In this document: positions 43,001-51,896 of the stretch, piece after piece
Layout: every line of letters begins with the position of its first letter
Numbering within the stretch: position 1 is the first letter of the stretch
Assembly: GCA_016584305.1 (NCBI GenBank)
Contig: JACEEZ010018526.1
Location: 62,001 to 126,000 of the forward strand
Length of the DNA stretch: 64,000 nt
Reading direction: 5' to 3'
Source of the DNA: Chionoecetes opilio
Lineage: Eukaryota > Arthropoda > Malacostraca > Decapoda > Majidae
Notes under the pieces: model-generated
The model's database searches: none
Seen by the model: only the letters and a program-made list of their open reading frames with translations
What the model was told of the DNA's origin: nothing
Position numbers and translations under genes: made by a program

Positions 43001-43610
43001 AAACATTTTATGCGAGTTTTGGTGCTGAAGAGCTGTTTAATTATATGCCTCTTGATAACAAAAAGTTCTTCTTAAAGAAAACTACCAATGTTAGGGATCA
43101 AGAGATAATTAAAAAGTATTTATTTATCAACAAATATGTGAAGTTTTTTTTATACTACAGCAAGTATAAGAGTATTTGTTAGTGGTAGTTGAGTGCTTGC
43201 TCTGAGCTAATGAATATATCATTATGTATAATTATTAGTTTTGTATTTTGTATTTATTTTATCTAGTAATTTTTTAAATGGTCTATTTATTATTATTATA
43301 TATTGATTATTATTATTATTATTCAGTATTTGTATTCTGCTACAACTGTAATTTCCATGTATTACCCGTGTCATATCGAATGTAGTTATCCTCAGTGTGG
43401 GTTAAGTTTCATGTATGTAACTTTATTTACGGCAAATAAAATTTAGGCAATCTTAGGTTCGAGACGCCCTCTAAAATAAGAATACAGTAAAAATATATGT
43501 CCGTCATTGGAAGCTTCGGCTTCGACGGACCGTGATCTAATGTTTATGAAAAATTTGTATATACTACAACATTGTTCTTATTGTATTAGCAATAAACGTT
43601 TACTTACTTA
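40060..43610 (+). mobile_element. LINE family A, + strand copy C, decayed endonuclease/RT
   Basis: Best-preserved copy. Endonuclease: GGVAYSC near 40290, CIYRPP at 40433-40450, a second block ending RNTGNLY..ISDH near 40730-40770. RT: NYRPIS 41721-41738, QHGF 41847, MDLSKA 41958-41975, GVTQGSVLGP 42139-42168, FADG at 42242-42253 where active elements have [FY]ADD, KFLG..ID near 42510, SLV.PHI.. and WAC.LAPF near 42685-42735. The 3' UTR includes ATTATTATTATT, TATTACCCGTGTCAT (shared with the minus copy), a CCGTC..GACGG hairpin (43501-43531) and the end AATAAACGTTTACTTACTT. Many stops; not active. Confidence 0.88.
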
Positions 43611-44085
43611 ATTACACAAAGCACCTGAAAACACTTCCCCCTCAAGGAAGGTTGAAATATACAAAAAAAACTAGTAATTCCTACGTAAGAATCAGAGAAA
43701 AGAACAATAAGTCGGAGAGTGCACAATCGCACGTTGAAAGGGCCAAAGCGTTTTTGGTAATCCTCGTTGATGTGGAAAAAAATCTTAAACAGCTGTAATA
43801 CTTCCCTTCGTTAATATCATTAGACAAAAAAATACATATAAGATAGGGAATAAAAAAACTGTACCCCACTTCATAGGTTTGGATTCCAGTAAGGGGCAAA
43901 AATTTCAGGTAAGGACAAAAAATAACGAAAACTAAAAGTGTTCAAAACACCTGTATTAAGATGCTCCCCCTAAAAAGTTGAAGATCAACGTCACATAAAA
44001 ATTCCCGGTAGAGGCCTTCGAAAAACCACTCCATTTGTTTCGCGCGTGTAGTAAATCTTTCTACATACTTATATACACACTCTGT
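43611..44085. other. No recognisable feature
   Basis: AT-rich sequence with ordinary complexity. No frame or repeat relative identified. Confidence 0.45.
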
Positions 44086-44087
44086 TC

Positions 44088-44176
44088 TGTTGTCTGTCTG
44101 GTCGTCTGTCTGTGTTTGTCTGACTGTCTGTCACTGGGTCTGTGTCTATCTGGTCTGTTCTGGCTGTCTGTTTGTA

Positions 44177-44208
<32 letters not shown>

Positions 44209-44212
44209 CTCT
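44088..44212 (+). repeat. (GTCT)n microsatellite
   Basis: Imperfect CTGTCTGTCTGT with TCTGGTCG interruptions, ending TCTCTCCTCTC. Confidence 0.9.
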
Positions 44213-44399
44213 CTCTTTAAAAATCACTTCAGAGTCTACGGAACGGAATTTTGCAGTTCGATTAGAAGAGAAAAATACACTTACACCGTCAACATGAGTT
44301 GATTGAAAGTATACTGTGAGGAAATCTACATACTTCCCGTAAGGAGCCTCGGAGGAGATTTTGGTCGATTACACACAAGTGGAAACTATTTCGCCTGCT

Positions 44400-44750
44400 T
44401 TACCTGTACATAGTTTGGCTTTCCTCCTCTACTCCTCCTCGTCCTTCGCTCGACTCCTCCTCTCTCCTCCTCGACTTTCTCTCTTGACGAACCTCCTGTA
44501 AACCACACCTCCTACTCTTTCGTTATTCGCGTCTTAGAATTTTTTCTCTCTTCTCCGAATATTATTTGCTTCCCACTTCCTCGATTGTGATCGTCCTATC
44601 TTTTATTTCTTATGTCTCTCCATATAACGCTCACTCGCCCAATATTTTTTCCTCTACCCTCCTCCTCTTCCCTCTACTATTATTTTTGTTTCTTCTCTTC
44701 CGCCGGTTCTACATCGAGCTGAGTGTTGTCTGTGTAGGTATGCAGGTTAG
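44400..44750 (+). repeat. Pyrimidine-rich tract
   Basis: Mostly C and T (CTCCTCCTCGTCC, CTCTCCTCCTCGAC). No gene supported. Confidence 0.7.
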
Positions 44751-44774
44751 GTTTTCTTAATCAGAGGTCTGTTG

Positions 44775-45085
44775 CGAGAGGAACGAGAGAGAGCGATATG
44801 GGAGTAGCAGTAAGAGAGAGAGAGACGAGGAGAGGGAGTAGAATAGGAGAGAGAGGGAGAGGGTAGAGAGGAGAGAGAACGAGAGAGAGAGAGAGAACCG
44901 AGAGCGAGAGAGAGAAGCGAGGGAGAGAGAAGGAGAGAGAGCAAGAGAGAGAGATGGGAGAGGAGAGAGAGAAGACGAGAGAGGAGAGAGAGATGGATGC
45001 GAGAGAAGATTGAGAGAGAGAGAGAGGAGAAAAAGTGGAGTAGAGGAGTAAGAGAGATTAGAATAGATAGATAGATAGATAGATA
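44775..45085 (+). repeat. (GA)n tract ending in (GATA)n
   Basis: GAGAGAGAGCGAGAG and variants for ~300 bp, then AGATAGATAGATAGATAG at 45065-45083. It is the complement of the preceding pyrimidine tract, so the pair could fold. Confidence 0.92.
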
Positions 45086-45184
45086 AGAGACAGGAGTGAT
45101 AGTAAAAGTGGGAAAACATAAGTCTAAGAAACAAATGCGATCAGGTAAAATGTGCGTGATGGAGTGCACTTCGCTTAAGAGAGA

Positions 45185-45300
45185 CACACACACACCGCCA
45201 CCACACGAGGCACACACACACACACGAGATATCACACACACACCACACAGCACACACACACACCTCACATGCACCCAACACATACACCCACACTGCAAGA
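45185..45300 (+). repeat. (CA)n-rich microsatellite
   Basis: CACACACACCGCCACCACAC type sequence. It is followed at 45430 by the complementary GT-rich block. Confidence 0.88.
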
Positions 45301-45429
45301 GAAGAGAGAGAGAAGTTGACGGGATGGGAAACAATAGAGCGGAATATCAGAGGTGTGTACCGGTCTTGTGGCTGGGAAGTCAAGGGGTTGTCTAAGAAGC
45401 CTCTATCCTCCAATTTTTACGTATTTATA

Positions 45430-46350
45430 GGACCTGGTGTGTGTGTCAGTGGTGTACGGGGGAGCTGTGTGGATGTGTGTGTAGGTGTGGGTTGGGGTTC
45501 GTTGTTGGCGCGTGTGTTGGTATAGGTGTTTGTGGGCGTGTGGGGTGTGTGTGTTTGGTGTGTGGGTGGGTGGTGTTGGGTGTGTGGTCAGGTTCAGGTA
45601 TGTGGTGTGTTGTGTAGGGTGGCGTGGATGTGTGGGTGTGTGTGGTGATATGTGTTGGGTGTGAGTGTGAGTGGGGGTGGGTGTATGTCGGGTGTATGTG
45701 TGTGTGTGGTGGTGGTGTGGTGGTTAGGGGGCTGTTTGGTGTATGTGTGTGTGTATGTGTGGGTGTGTGGGTGTAGTGTGATGTGTGGTTTCGTGTGTGT
45801 GTGTTGGGGGTGGTGGTGTGTGTGATGTTTCGGGTGTAGTGTGAGTGTGTGGGTGTTGTGTGGGGTAGTGGTGTGTGTGTGTGCATGTGGTGTGGTGTTG
45901 TATGTGTGTGTGTGTGTGTGTGTGTGGGTGTTGGTTTTGTGGGTTGTAGGTGTGTGTGTGTGTGGCTGGTGTGGGGGTGTGTCGTGAGGTGGGGGGTGCG
46001 ACGGAGTGGTGTGTGGGTGTGGGGTGAGTGGTGTGGGTATGTGGTGTTGTATGGTGTTAGTGTGTGTGTGTTGGTGTGTGGAGTGTGCGTGGGAAGAATA
46101 GGTGTGTGGGGTGTGTGTGCCGATGGTGTGTGTTGTGTGTGTGTGTTGTATGTGGGTAGTGTGTGGGGGTGTGGTGTGTGTAAGGGTTGTGTGTTGTGTG
46201 TGTGTGGATGTTGTTGGTGTGACAGGTTGATATGTGTGTGTGGATGGGTGTGTGTTCGTGTGTGTAGGTTGTGAGTGTTGTGGGAGTGTGTGATAGTGTG
46301 TGGGGGTGTTTGTGTTGTGTGTTGTGTGTGTGTGTGTGTGTTGTGTGTGG
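45430..46350 (+). repeat. GT-rich block, 0.9 kb
   Basis: GTGTGTGG, GTGGTGTGTG and TGTGGGTGTG phrases throughout. The Val/Gly/Cys/Trp and Thr/His/Pro frames are artefacts of composition. Confidence 0.93.
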
Positions 46351-46479
46351 CCTATCGACGTATTTCATGTCCAGTTTGCTTTAAAATAATTGTTTCTGTT
46401 TTTCCCATTAATATATTTTGTTTTTTCTTTGAGTGTGTGGGTAGCGGGAGATAGAAGTGATCGATTGGGGTCATAATAT

Positions 46480-47347
46480 TATCAGGATTAGTATTATATT
46501 ATTCTTATTATTATTATTTTAGTAGTAGTAGTAGTAGTAAGGTTGAGTAGTAGTAGTAGTAAGTAGTTAGTAGTCAGTGAGAGTAGTAGTAGTGTAGTAG
46601 TAGTAGTAGTAGAGTAAGTATCGTAGTAGTAGTAGTAGGAGTAGTAGTGTAGCAGCAGCAGCAGCTCTGGCGGGACAGCAGCCGCAGCAGCAGTTAGTTG
46701 ATCTAGTAGTAGTTAGGAGTAGTAGTAGTAGTTAGTAGTAGTAGTAGTAGTAGTAGTAGTAGAGTGAGTAGTTAGTTAGTAGTAAAGTAGTAGTAATAGT
46801 GAGTATAAAAAATTACATACATGTAGTGCAGTAAGTAGCAGTGTAGTAGTAGTAGTAGTAGTAGGTAGGTAGTTAGTGTAGTAGTAGTAAGTAGTAGTAG
46901 TAGTTAGTAGTTAGTATAGTGGTAAATTCGTAGTATAGTAGTAGATAGTAGTGTAGTAGGAGTAGGTGTCTGTAGTAGTAAAGTAGTGCAGTAGTAGATA
47001 GTAATAGTAGTAGTAGTAGTAGAGTAGTAGTATGTAGAAAGTCTAGTAGTAGTAGTATAGTAGTAGAGTCGTAAGTAGTAGGATATTGAGTGTATTAGTG
47101 AGATAGTAGTACGAAGTAGTAGTAGTAGTGTGAGTAGTAGTAGTCAGTAGTAGTAGTAGTATTTAGGAGTAGTAGTAGTGTAGGTGGTAGTAGTATGTCA
47201 TAGTAGTAGTAGTAGTAAGAGTAGTAGTATGTAGTAGTAGTAGTAGTAGTAGTAGTCGGAGTAGTTATGAGAGTAATAGTAGTAGTAGTAGTGGTTAGTG
47301 TAGTAGTAGTAGTATGTAGTAGTAGTAGGTAGTATAGTAGTAGTTGA

Positions 47348-47385
<38 letters not shown>

Positions 47386-47440
47386 AGTAGTAGTAGTAGT
47401 AGATAGTGGTCAGTAGTAGTAGTAGTAGGTAGTAGTAGCA
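46480..47440 (+). repeat. (TAG)n trinucleotide array, ~1 kb
   Basis: AGTAGTAGTAG with single-base slips. A CAG island (AGCAGCAGCAGCAGCTCTGG ... CCGCAGCAGCAG) sits at 46651-46692. It abuts the A-rich 3' side of the RNase H LINE fragment. Confidence 0.95.
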
Positions 47441-47479
47441 GGATTTTTTTTAAAAAAATAAAAAAAAAACAGAAGAGTT

Positions 47480-48490
47480 ATATCAGTTTTGTTTTCTCAT
47501 GGGTCTTCTGTCATCTCATAATTAATAATCACCATCATCACACCACCATATCTTTTTTTTCGTGTGCTGTGAATTATAAACCATTCATCCTCGTGTCCTA
47601 AAAAACGTGACTTTTCACTCCACTTGACTATAATCACCATCGGGAGCAAAGCAAAAAGAATCATCACAAAGAGTCCTTTTTTCACGTTCACTCGATCATA
47701 ATTAAAACTCCGAGAGTCCGAGAGAATCGTCCGCAAAACAGGGAGGTCGGGAGAATGGGTAGAGCAAAAGTGAGGGAAGGAACTGGAACGGGCACAGCTG
47801 TAGTAAGATGGCGGCAGGCTGTAGGACATTGCTGGACAGTGTGATGGGTTTGACAGGGTGCGCAGAGGGTTGGGAAGGAGCGTGACATGAATAGGAGTGT
47901 GTGAGGTGCTATCGCTATATGCGTAAGGCAATGCGAGAGCATCTCCCAACGTCTATTAGTGTGGTAAGGATTGACCATGGATAAGATAAGATAAGATTTC
48001 ATCCATCTAGACACTTTAGTCAAGTACCAACTACAAGGTATGGACTATTGACAAAGCGGCCTTGACCATGGAGATATAGAGGGTTTGATCAGGCGAAGTG
48101 TCATTGGCAGAGAAGTGGTCCAAGGCGGATTTGCCAGCGGTCGAGAAAGGAAAGGATTTAACGAAAGGGTAGTAGCGGAGGCTGGCATGTTTGAGAAACG
48201 GGGGCTGTGGATCAGTGGCCCCCGAGTGCGCTCAAGAATCAATGCGTTCGTGCCCAGATACCCAGTGATCTGTACCCAGGCAAGCAAATGTTTTGTGGCG
48301 TAACGGATAGGCGCAATAACCAGCTGGATCTCCCGAAACAAGAGGAGTGAAGTTGAGCGAAGAGATTGTATAAGAGAAAGTGCGGGAATCAGTGAAGATA
48401 GTGAAGGAACAGGATGGGTAGAAAAGTATGCGTTTTAAGGCGAAGAGGATGGCGTACAATTCCTTTGTAAGAATAAAATGAGTGAAACTG
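47480..48490 (-). mobile_element. I-type non-LTR retrotransposon (family E): RNase H and zinc-knuckle fragment
   Basis: The minus strand reads ELYAILFALKRILF (48425-48462) and SFTIFTDSRT (48375-48410), the Glu and second Asp of an RNase H domain. A diverged WVP.H.G..GNE block follows near 48230-48290. The C-terminal zinc-knuckle LCAPCQTHHTVQ.CP (C..C....H...C) lies at 47824-47866, and the ORF ends ..LGVLIMIE stop at ~47690. RNase H plus this C-terminal CCHC is the organisation of I-superfamily LINEs. Three frameshifts. The 3' UTR runs to the T/A-run at 47445-47470. A small insertion at ~47960-48060 is not matched. Confidence 0.78.
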
Positions 48491-48600
48491 CCTTTTTCTA
48501 CCTATATATTTTGTAGATTGAAATAGTTAGATTTATAATGTCAGAGCCGTGAGATTTTACAGAGAAAAAATAATTGTGATGGACAGCTCTTACTAAATCA

Positions 48601-48727
48601 CTACTAGGGGTGGACGACATCAAAAAAAGTTGAAGAGCACTGGCCTAACCTAACCTAACCTAACCTTTATCTAACTTTAAAAAAAATGACTTGCGACCGA
48701 AACGGTTAGCAGATTAATTCTAAACAT
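48601..48727 (+). repeat. Telomere-like (AACCT)n with foldback-element arm
   Basis: CCTAACCTAACCTAACCTAACC at 48643-48664 is four to five exact units of the arthropod TTAGG repeat (other strand). It is followed by GACTTGCGACCGAAACGGTT and AGCAGATTAATTCTAAACAT, which match the right arm of the element at 3745-4120. Confidence 0.75.
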
Positions 48728-48730
48728 TTT

Positions 48731-48836
48731 TGGCATTTTATAGCTAGCGAGTGATGGAGGAGCGACAGCCTGGAGGTACTACGTAGTACCCCAGGCGTCA
48801 CTCCACCCTAACGACGCTAGCTATAAAATGCCAAAA
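48731..48836. repeat. Long hairpin with central palindrome
   Basis: TTGGCATTTTATAGCTAGCG pairs with CGCTAGCTATAAAATGCCAA. The middle is GGTACTACGTAGTACC, a perfect palindrome, flanked by partially paired GAGCGACAGCCTGG / CCAGGCGTCACTCC. This is a foldback structure of ~106 bp. Confidence 0.88.
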
Positions 48837-49095
48837 ATTTTGGAGTGCCAAAAATGTTTGCGTTTGACCCAAAACATTTGAGTGCCAAAAAGTTTTAGTG
48901 CCAAAAAATGTTGGAGTAAACAAAATTTGAGTGTCAAAAATTTGAGTGCAATTTTTTTCAGTGCCAAACAATTTTGAGTGGCAAAATTTTTGAGTGCAAA
49001 AAACTGTTGAGTGGCAAAAACAATTGAGTGCCAACAATTATTTGAGTGCCAAAAAAATTTGAGTACCAAAGTTTTTTGAGTGCCAAAAGTGTAAC
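48837..49095 (+). repeat. ~16 bp tandem repeat TTGAGTGCCAAAAAAT
   Basis: About 15 units TTGAGTGCCAAAAA. The unit includes TGCCAAAA, which is the outer edge of the adjacent hairpin, so the array seems to have grown from it. Confidence 0.9.
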
Positions 49096-49444
49096 TTTTG
49101 TTTTCTTTTGTATAACTACAGTATGTGTACTACATTACACGGATAGCTATAGTTACCTTATCCTGTTGTTGCTTATATCTATAGTGTTGAGTACACTGAT
49201 AGTAGTAGATGTGTTGACATGCTGTGTAAAAAGATTTAAAGAATTGTTATATCTTTCATTAAAAAAAAATTATTTCCCTCTCTTCCTTTTGATGGCAGCC
49301 CTCTGGTAAAGATAAGAAAAAGTTTGCAGGAAGAAATATGTTACTTATTGGGGATTTTCATCATACACATTTTCAACTCTCGAATTAGAACAACAGAACT
49401 TCAAAATTTAAAACAAATGAATTTCAAAATATAATAGATACTGT
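49096..49444. other. No recognisable feature
   Basis: Ordinary AT-rich sequence. A frame of 87 codons (49046-49309) is hydrophobic but starts inside the tandem array and shows no domain. Confidence 0.4.
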
Positions 49445-49692
49445 GGGTTTTGGGGGGGGGTGGTTTTTTTTGGTTGTTTTTTTTTGTTTTGTGTGTGTGT
49501 GTGTGTGTGTGTTTTGTGTGTGTGTGTGTGTGTGTGGTGTGTGGTGTGTGTGTGTGTGTGTGTGTGTGGTGTGTTGTGTGTGGGCGGGGGCGTGTGTGTG
49601 GTGTGTGTGTGGTGTGGTGTGTGTGTGTGTGTGTGTGTGGTGTGTGTGTGGGTGTGTGTGTGTGTGGGTGTGTGGTGGTGTGTGTGTGTAGA
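49445..49692 (+). repeat. (GT)n microsatellite
   Basis: TTTTGGTTG/TTTT runs, then GTGTGTGTGT with GGTGTG interruptions. Cys/Val frames are artefacts. Confidence 0.95.
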
Positions 49693-49899
49693 TAAAAACT
49701 AAGGTTTACTCCCCATAATCAAAAAGATAAGTGATTGCTTTCAGGTCATGAAAACTGGTCATTCAATCCACACAAGACTTCGTCCCCCCGACAACGCACC
49801 GGGGGAAAGTCCAAATTTGAATGCATCAAAATGTTCACCTTTCTTACTCGTATGCCATCACTTCACTCCTTTCTTAACAAAGTGTCATCCATGTACTGT

Positions 49900-50160
49900 T
49901 ATAATAAACAAACAGACGGGGGGAGGGACGGTGGCAGGCGGGCAGCGCGGGGCGTGAGCTGCTGCGATGGGCGTGGGAAGCACGCCCGGCGGGGGCGGGA
50001 TGTCGTGATTACCGGAGCCTCGCAGCGACACGCCTCGCCTCGTAAACCTCCTCCAGGGCAGGTCATTTCGTGCAAAAGTACTCCTCGCTAACACGCAGAA
50101 AGGCGACGCACGGCGTGCTCACATCACGGTACTGTATACGCATCCGTGACGTCACCAAAT
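49900..50160. promoter_or_regulatory. GC-rich, CpG-rich stretch with a consensus CRE
   Basis: The only unbroken CpG-rich, non-repetitive stretch before the bad-quality zone (GCGCGGGGCGTGAGCTGC, GCACGCCCGGCGGGGGCGGG, CACGCCTCGCCTCG). It ends with the perfect palindromic cAMP-response element TGACGTCA at 50147-50154. No TATA box or coding exon is visible nearby, so promoter identity is a guess from composition. Confidence 0.35.
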
Positions 50161-50339
50161 GTTTAAACACCACGCCTACCTCTCAAAAGTAAACAAACTG
50201 AGTCCCCACTTCTTCGCAAAAAAAAAGAATATATGAAATACCAACTTTCGATTGCGAAAAGGCATCCCACAAAAACACTCTTAATAGATAAACTATGACT
50301 GTATTTTGTTCCAAGTTCAAAGCCGAATGAAAGTCACAA

Positions 50340-51890
50340 TATCGATTTCGTGCTTCAGTAAAATGCCTGGTGGCCCCAAATGAATCAAAGCGGTCACAAA
50401 CACACGCAACCATGTTTCACAAGTAGAAATGCTTCGGGTAGCCCTGAAGACATGAAAAAGGGAAAAAATGACTCTTGCGGGTGTTGTTTTGTAGATCAAG
50501 AAGTGTCAAGAAGAAGAGAACAAGGCTAGTGTGGACATGGGAAAGATTGCGAAAAATGAAACAAGGTGGCAAAGATGCCTTTGGACATGAGAAGATTTGG
50601 AAAGGAAAGAAACTAGGTGTCACTCAACATTTGTCCTACCACGAGTGGAAGTTATCTTCCCCCTTTTGGGGCTTTCCCTCCGCGATTTTCAGCATTTTTC
50701 CCTGTTACATTGGCCCTCGATCAGCTATAAGTCACGGCTGCTTTTCAGTTTTGTAGCAGTTCCCTTGCGCTCCTGTTCCATTCGTAGAAAGTATTAGGAC
50801 TGGCTTGTGACTGACGATGTATTTGGTGTGCTTGCAACGATCCCAGAGCCTTGCAACTATTTCGATTGATAAGACACCGGAATCAAGTCACCTCAAATAA
50901 TTAAGAAATTGTGGGGCCCCAGTACCCCTGTGATACGTACACAACCCCGAACCCAAATGAGGGGGTTTGGGAAAGGGCCCCGGGCCCAGCTCTCAGCTTA
51001 CACTACTGCGCCGTAGGGTACCGGATTTCCCCTATGCCTAGCTTAGTCCTATTCCCAAATAGCACATTATGTCTCCTTCCGGTCTCCTTCCTGTGTCTTG
51101 AGTAACAACTTGCCCCAATCCATGCTTACAACACAGTATCAGCTGGAAGGCTTTCCCTTGTAAGGCAAGGGTTGATGGCTCCATGCCAAAAGGGGAAGAT
51201 GACTCCATCGTGTAGGACAAATGTTGAGTGACACCTAGTCTCTTTCCTTTCCAAATCTTTCTCATGTCCAAAAGGGATCTTTGCCACCTTTTTTTCTATT
51301 CTTTCGCAATCTTTCCCGTGTCCACACTAGCCTTTTTTCCCTTTTTTTTGGCATTCTTGACCCACAAAACAAACACCGCACGAGTCATCTTCCCTTTTTC
51401 ATGTTTCAGGGCTACCCCTGAAGCTTTTTTTATTGTTTCTCTCCTTTTCCATGTGAAATGTATTCCATTAAAAGACCATGGATGTCTCTTAGACGGCCCG
51501 CAAAAACCTCACTAACTCCACAACTGGGAAGCAACCACTCGCATCGACGTTTCAGGCACAACTAAGCGTGCGCACACAACCAATGGGTGTCTCTCAGTAC
51601 TAAACTTTGACGATCGTTTTCGAATATTGGAATTAAGAAATCGAATAAACTACGATTTTGTCCATCTGGAGCACGACGAGAGCTTTCGAATGAGCTATAG
51701 AACGGCCCCCGGCGACCACCACAGCGTTCGTTAAAGGGCGGACAAATTTTTTTCCAGGACACTTTCCTCTCACTGAGTCATCTTGGGCAGGGGTTATCAG
51801 GGGTTCGGGCAGGGTATCACCCCTGCCCGATTTGTCGATAATTCATATGAATTAAAGAATTAAAAAGAGTTTGACCGCAACCAAACGACA
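50340..51890. repeat. Foldback-containing segment, copy 1 of a duplicated segment
   Basis: Internally inverted: 50405-50660 (TGTTTCACAAGTAG ... GGTGTCACTCAACATTTGTC) pairs with 51195-51480 (GACAAATGTTGAGTGACACC ... CTTTTTCATG). The whole segment reappears, homopolymer-stretched, at 56828-58470. Near its end GGGCAGGGG..CCCCTGCCC (51787-51830) forms a hairpin. I recognise no protein in it. Confidence 0.8.
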
Positions 51891-51896
51891 CTTTGG

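Noticed and set aside
45446..46368. Thr/His/Pro and Cys/Val/Gly proteins over the GT block
   Set aside because: Dinucleotide-repeat translation.
48643..48664. A chromosome end
   Set aside because: Only four to five AACCT units, internal, with ordinary sequence on both sides; it is an interstitial telomere-like run.
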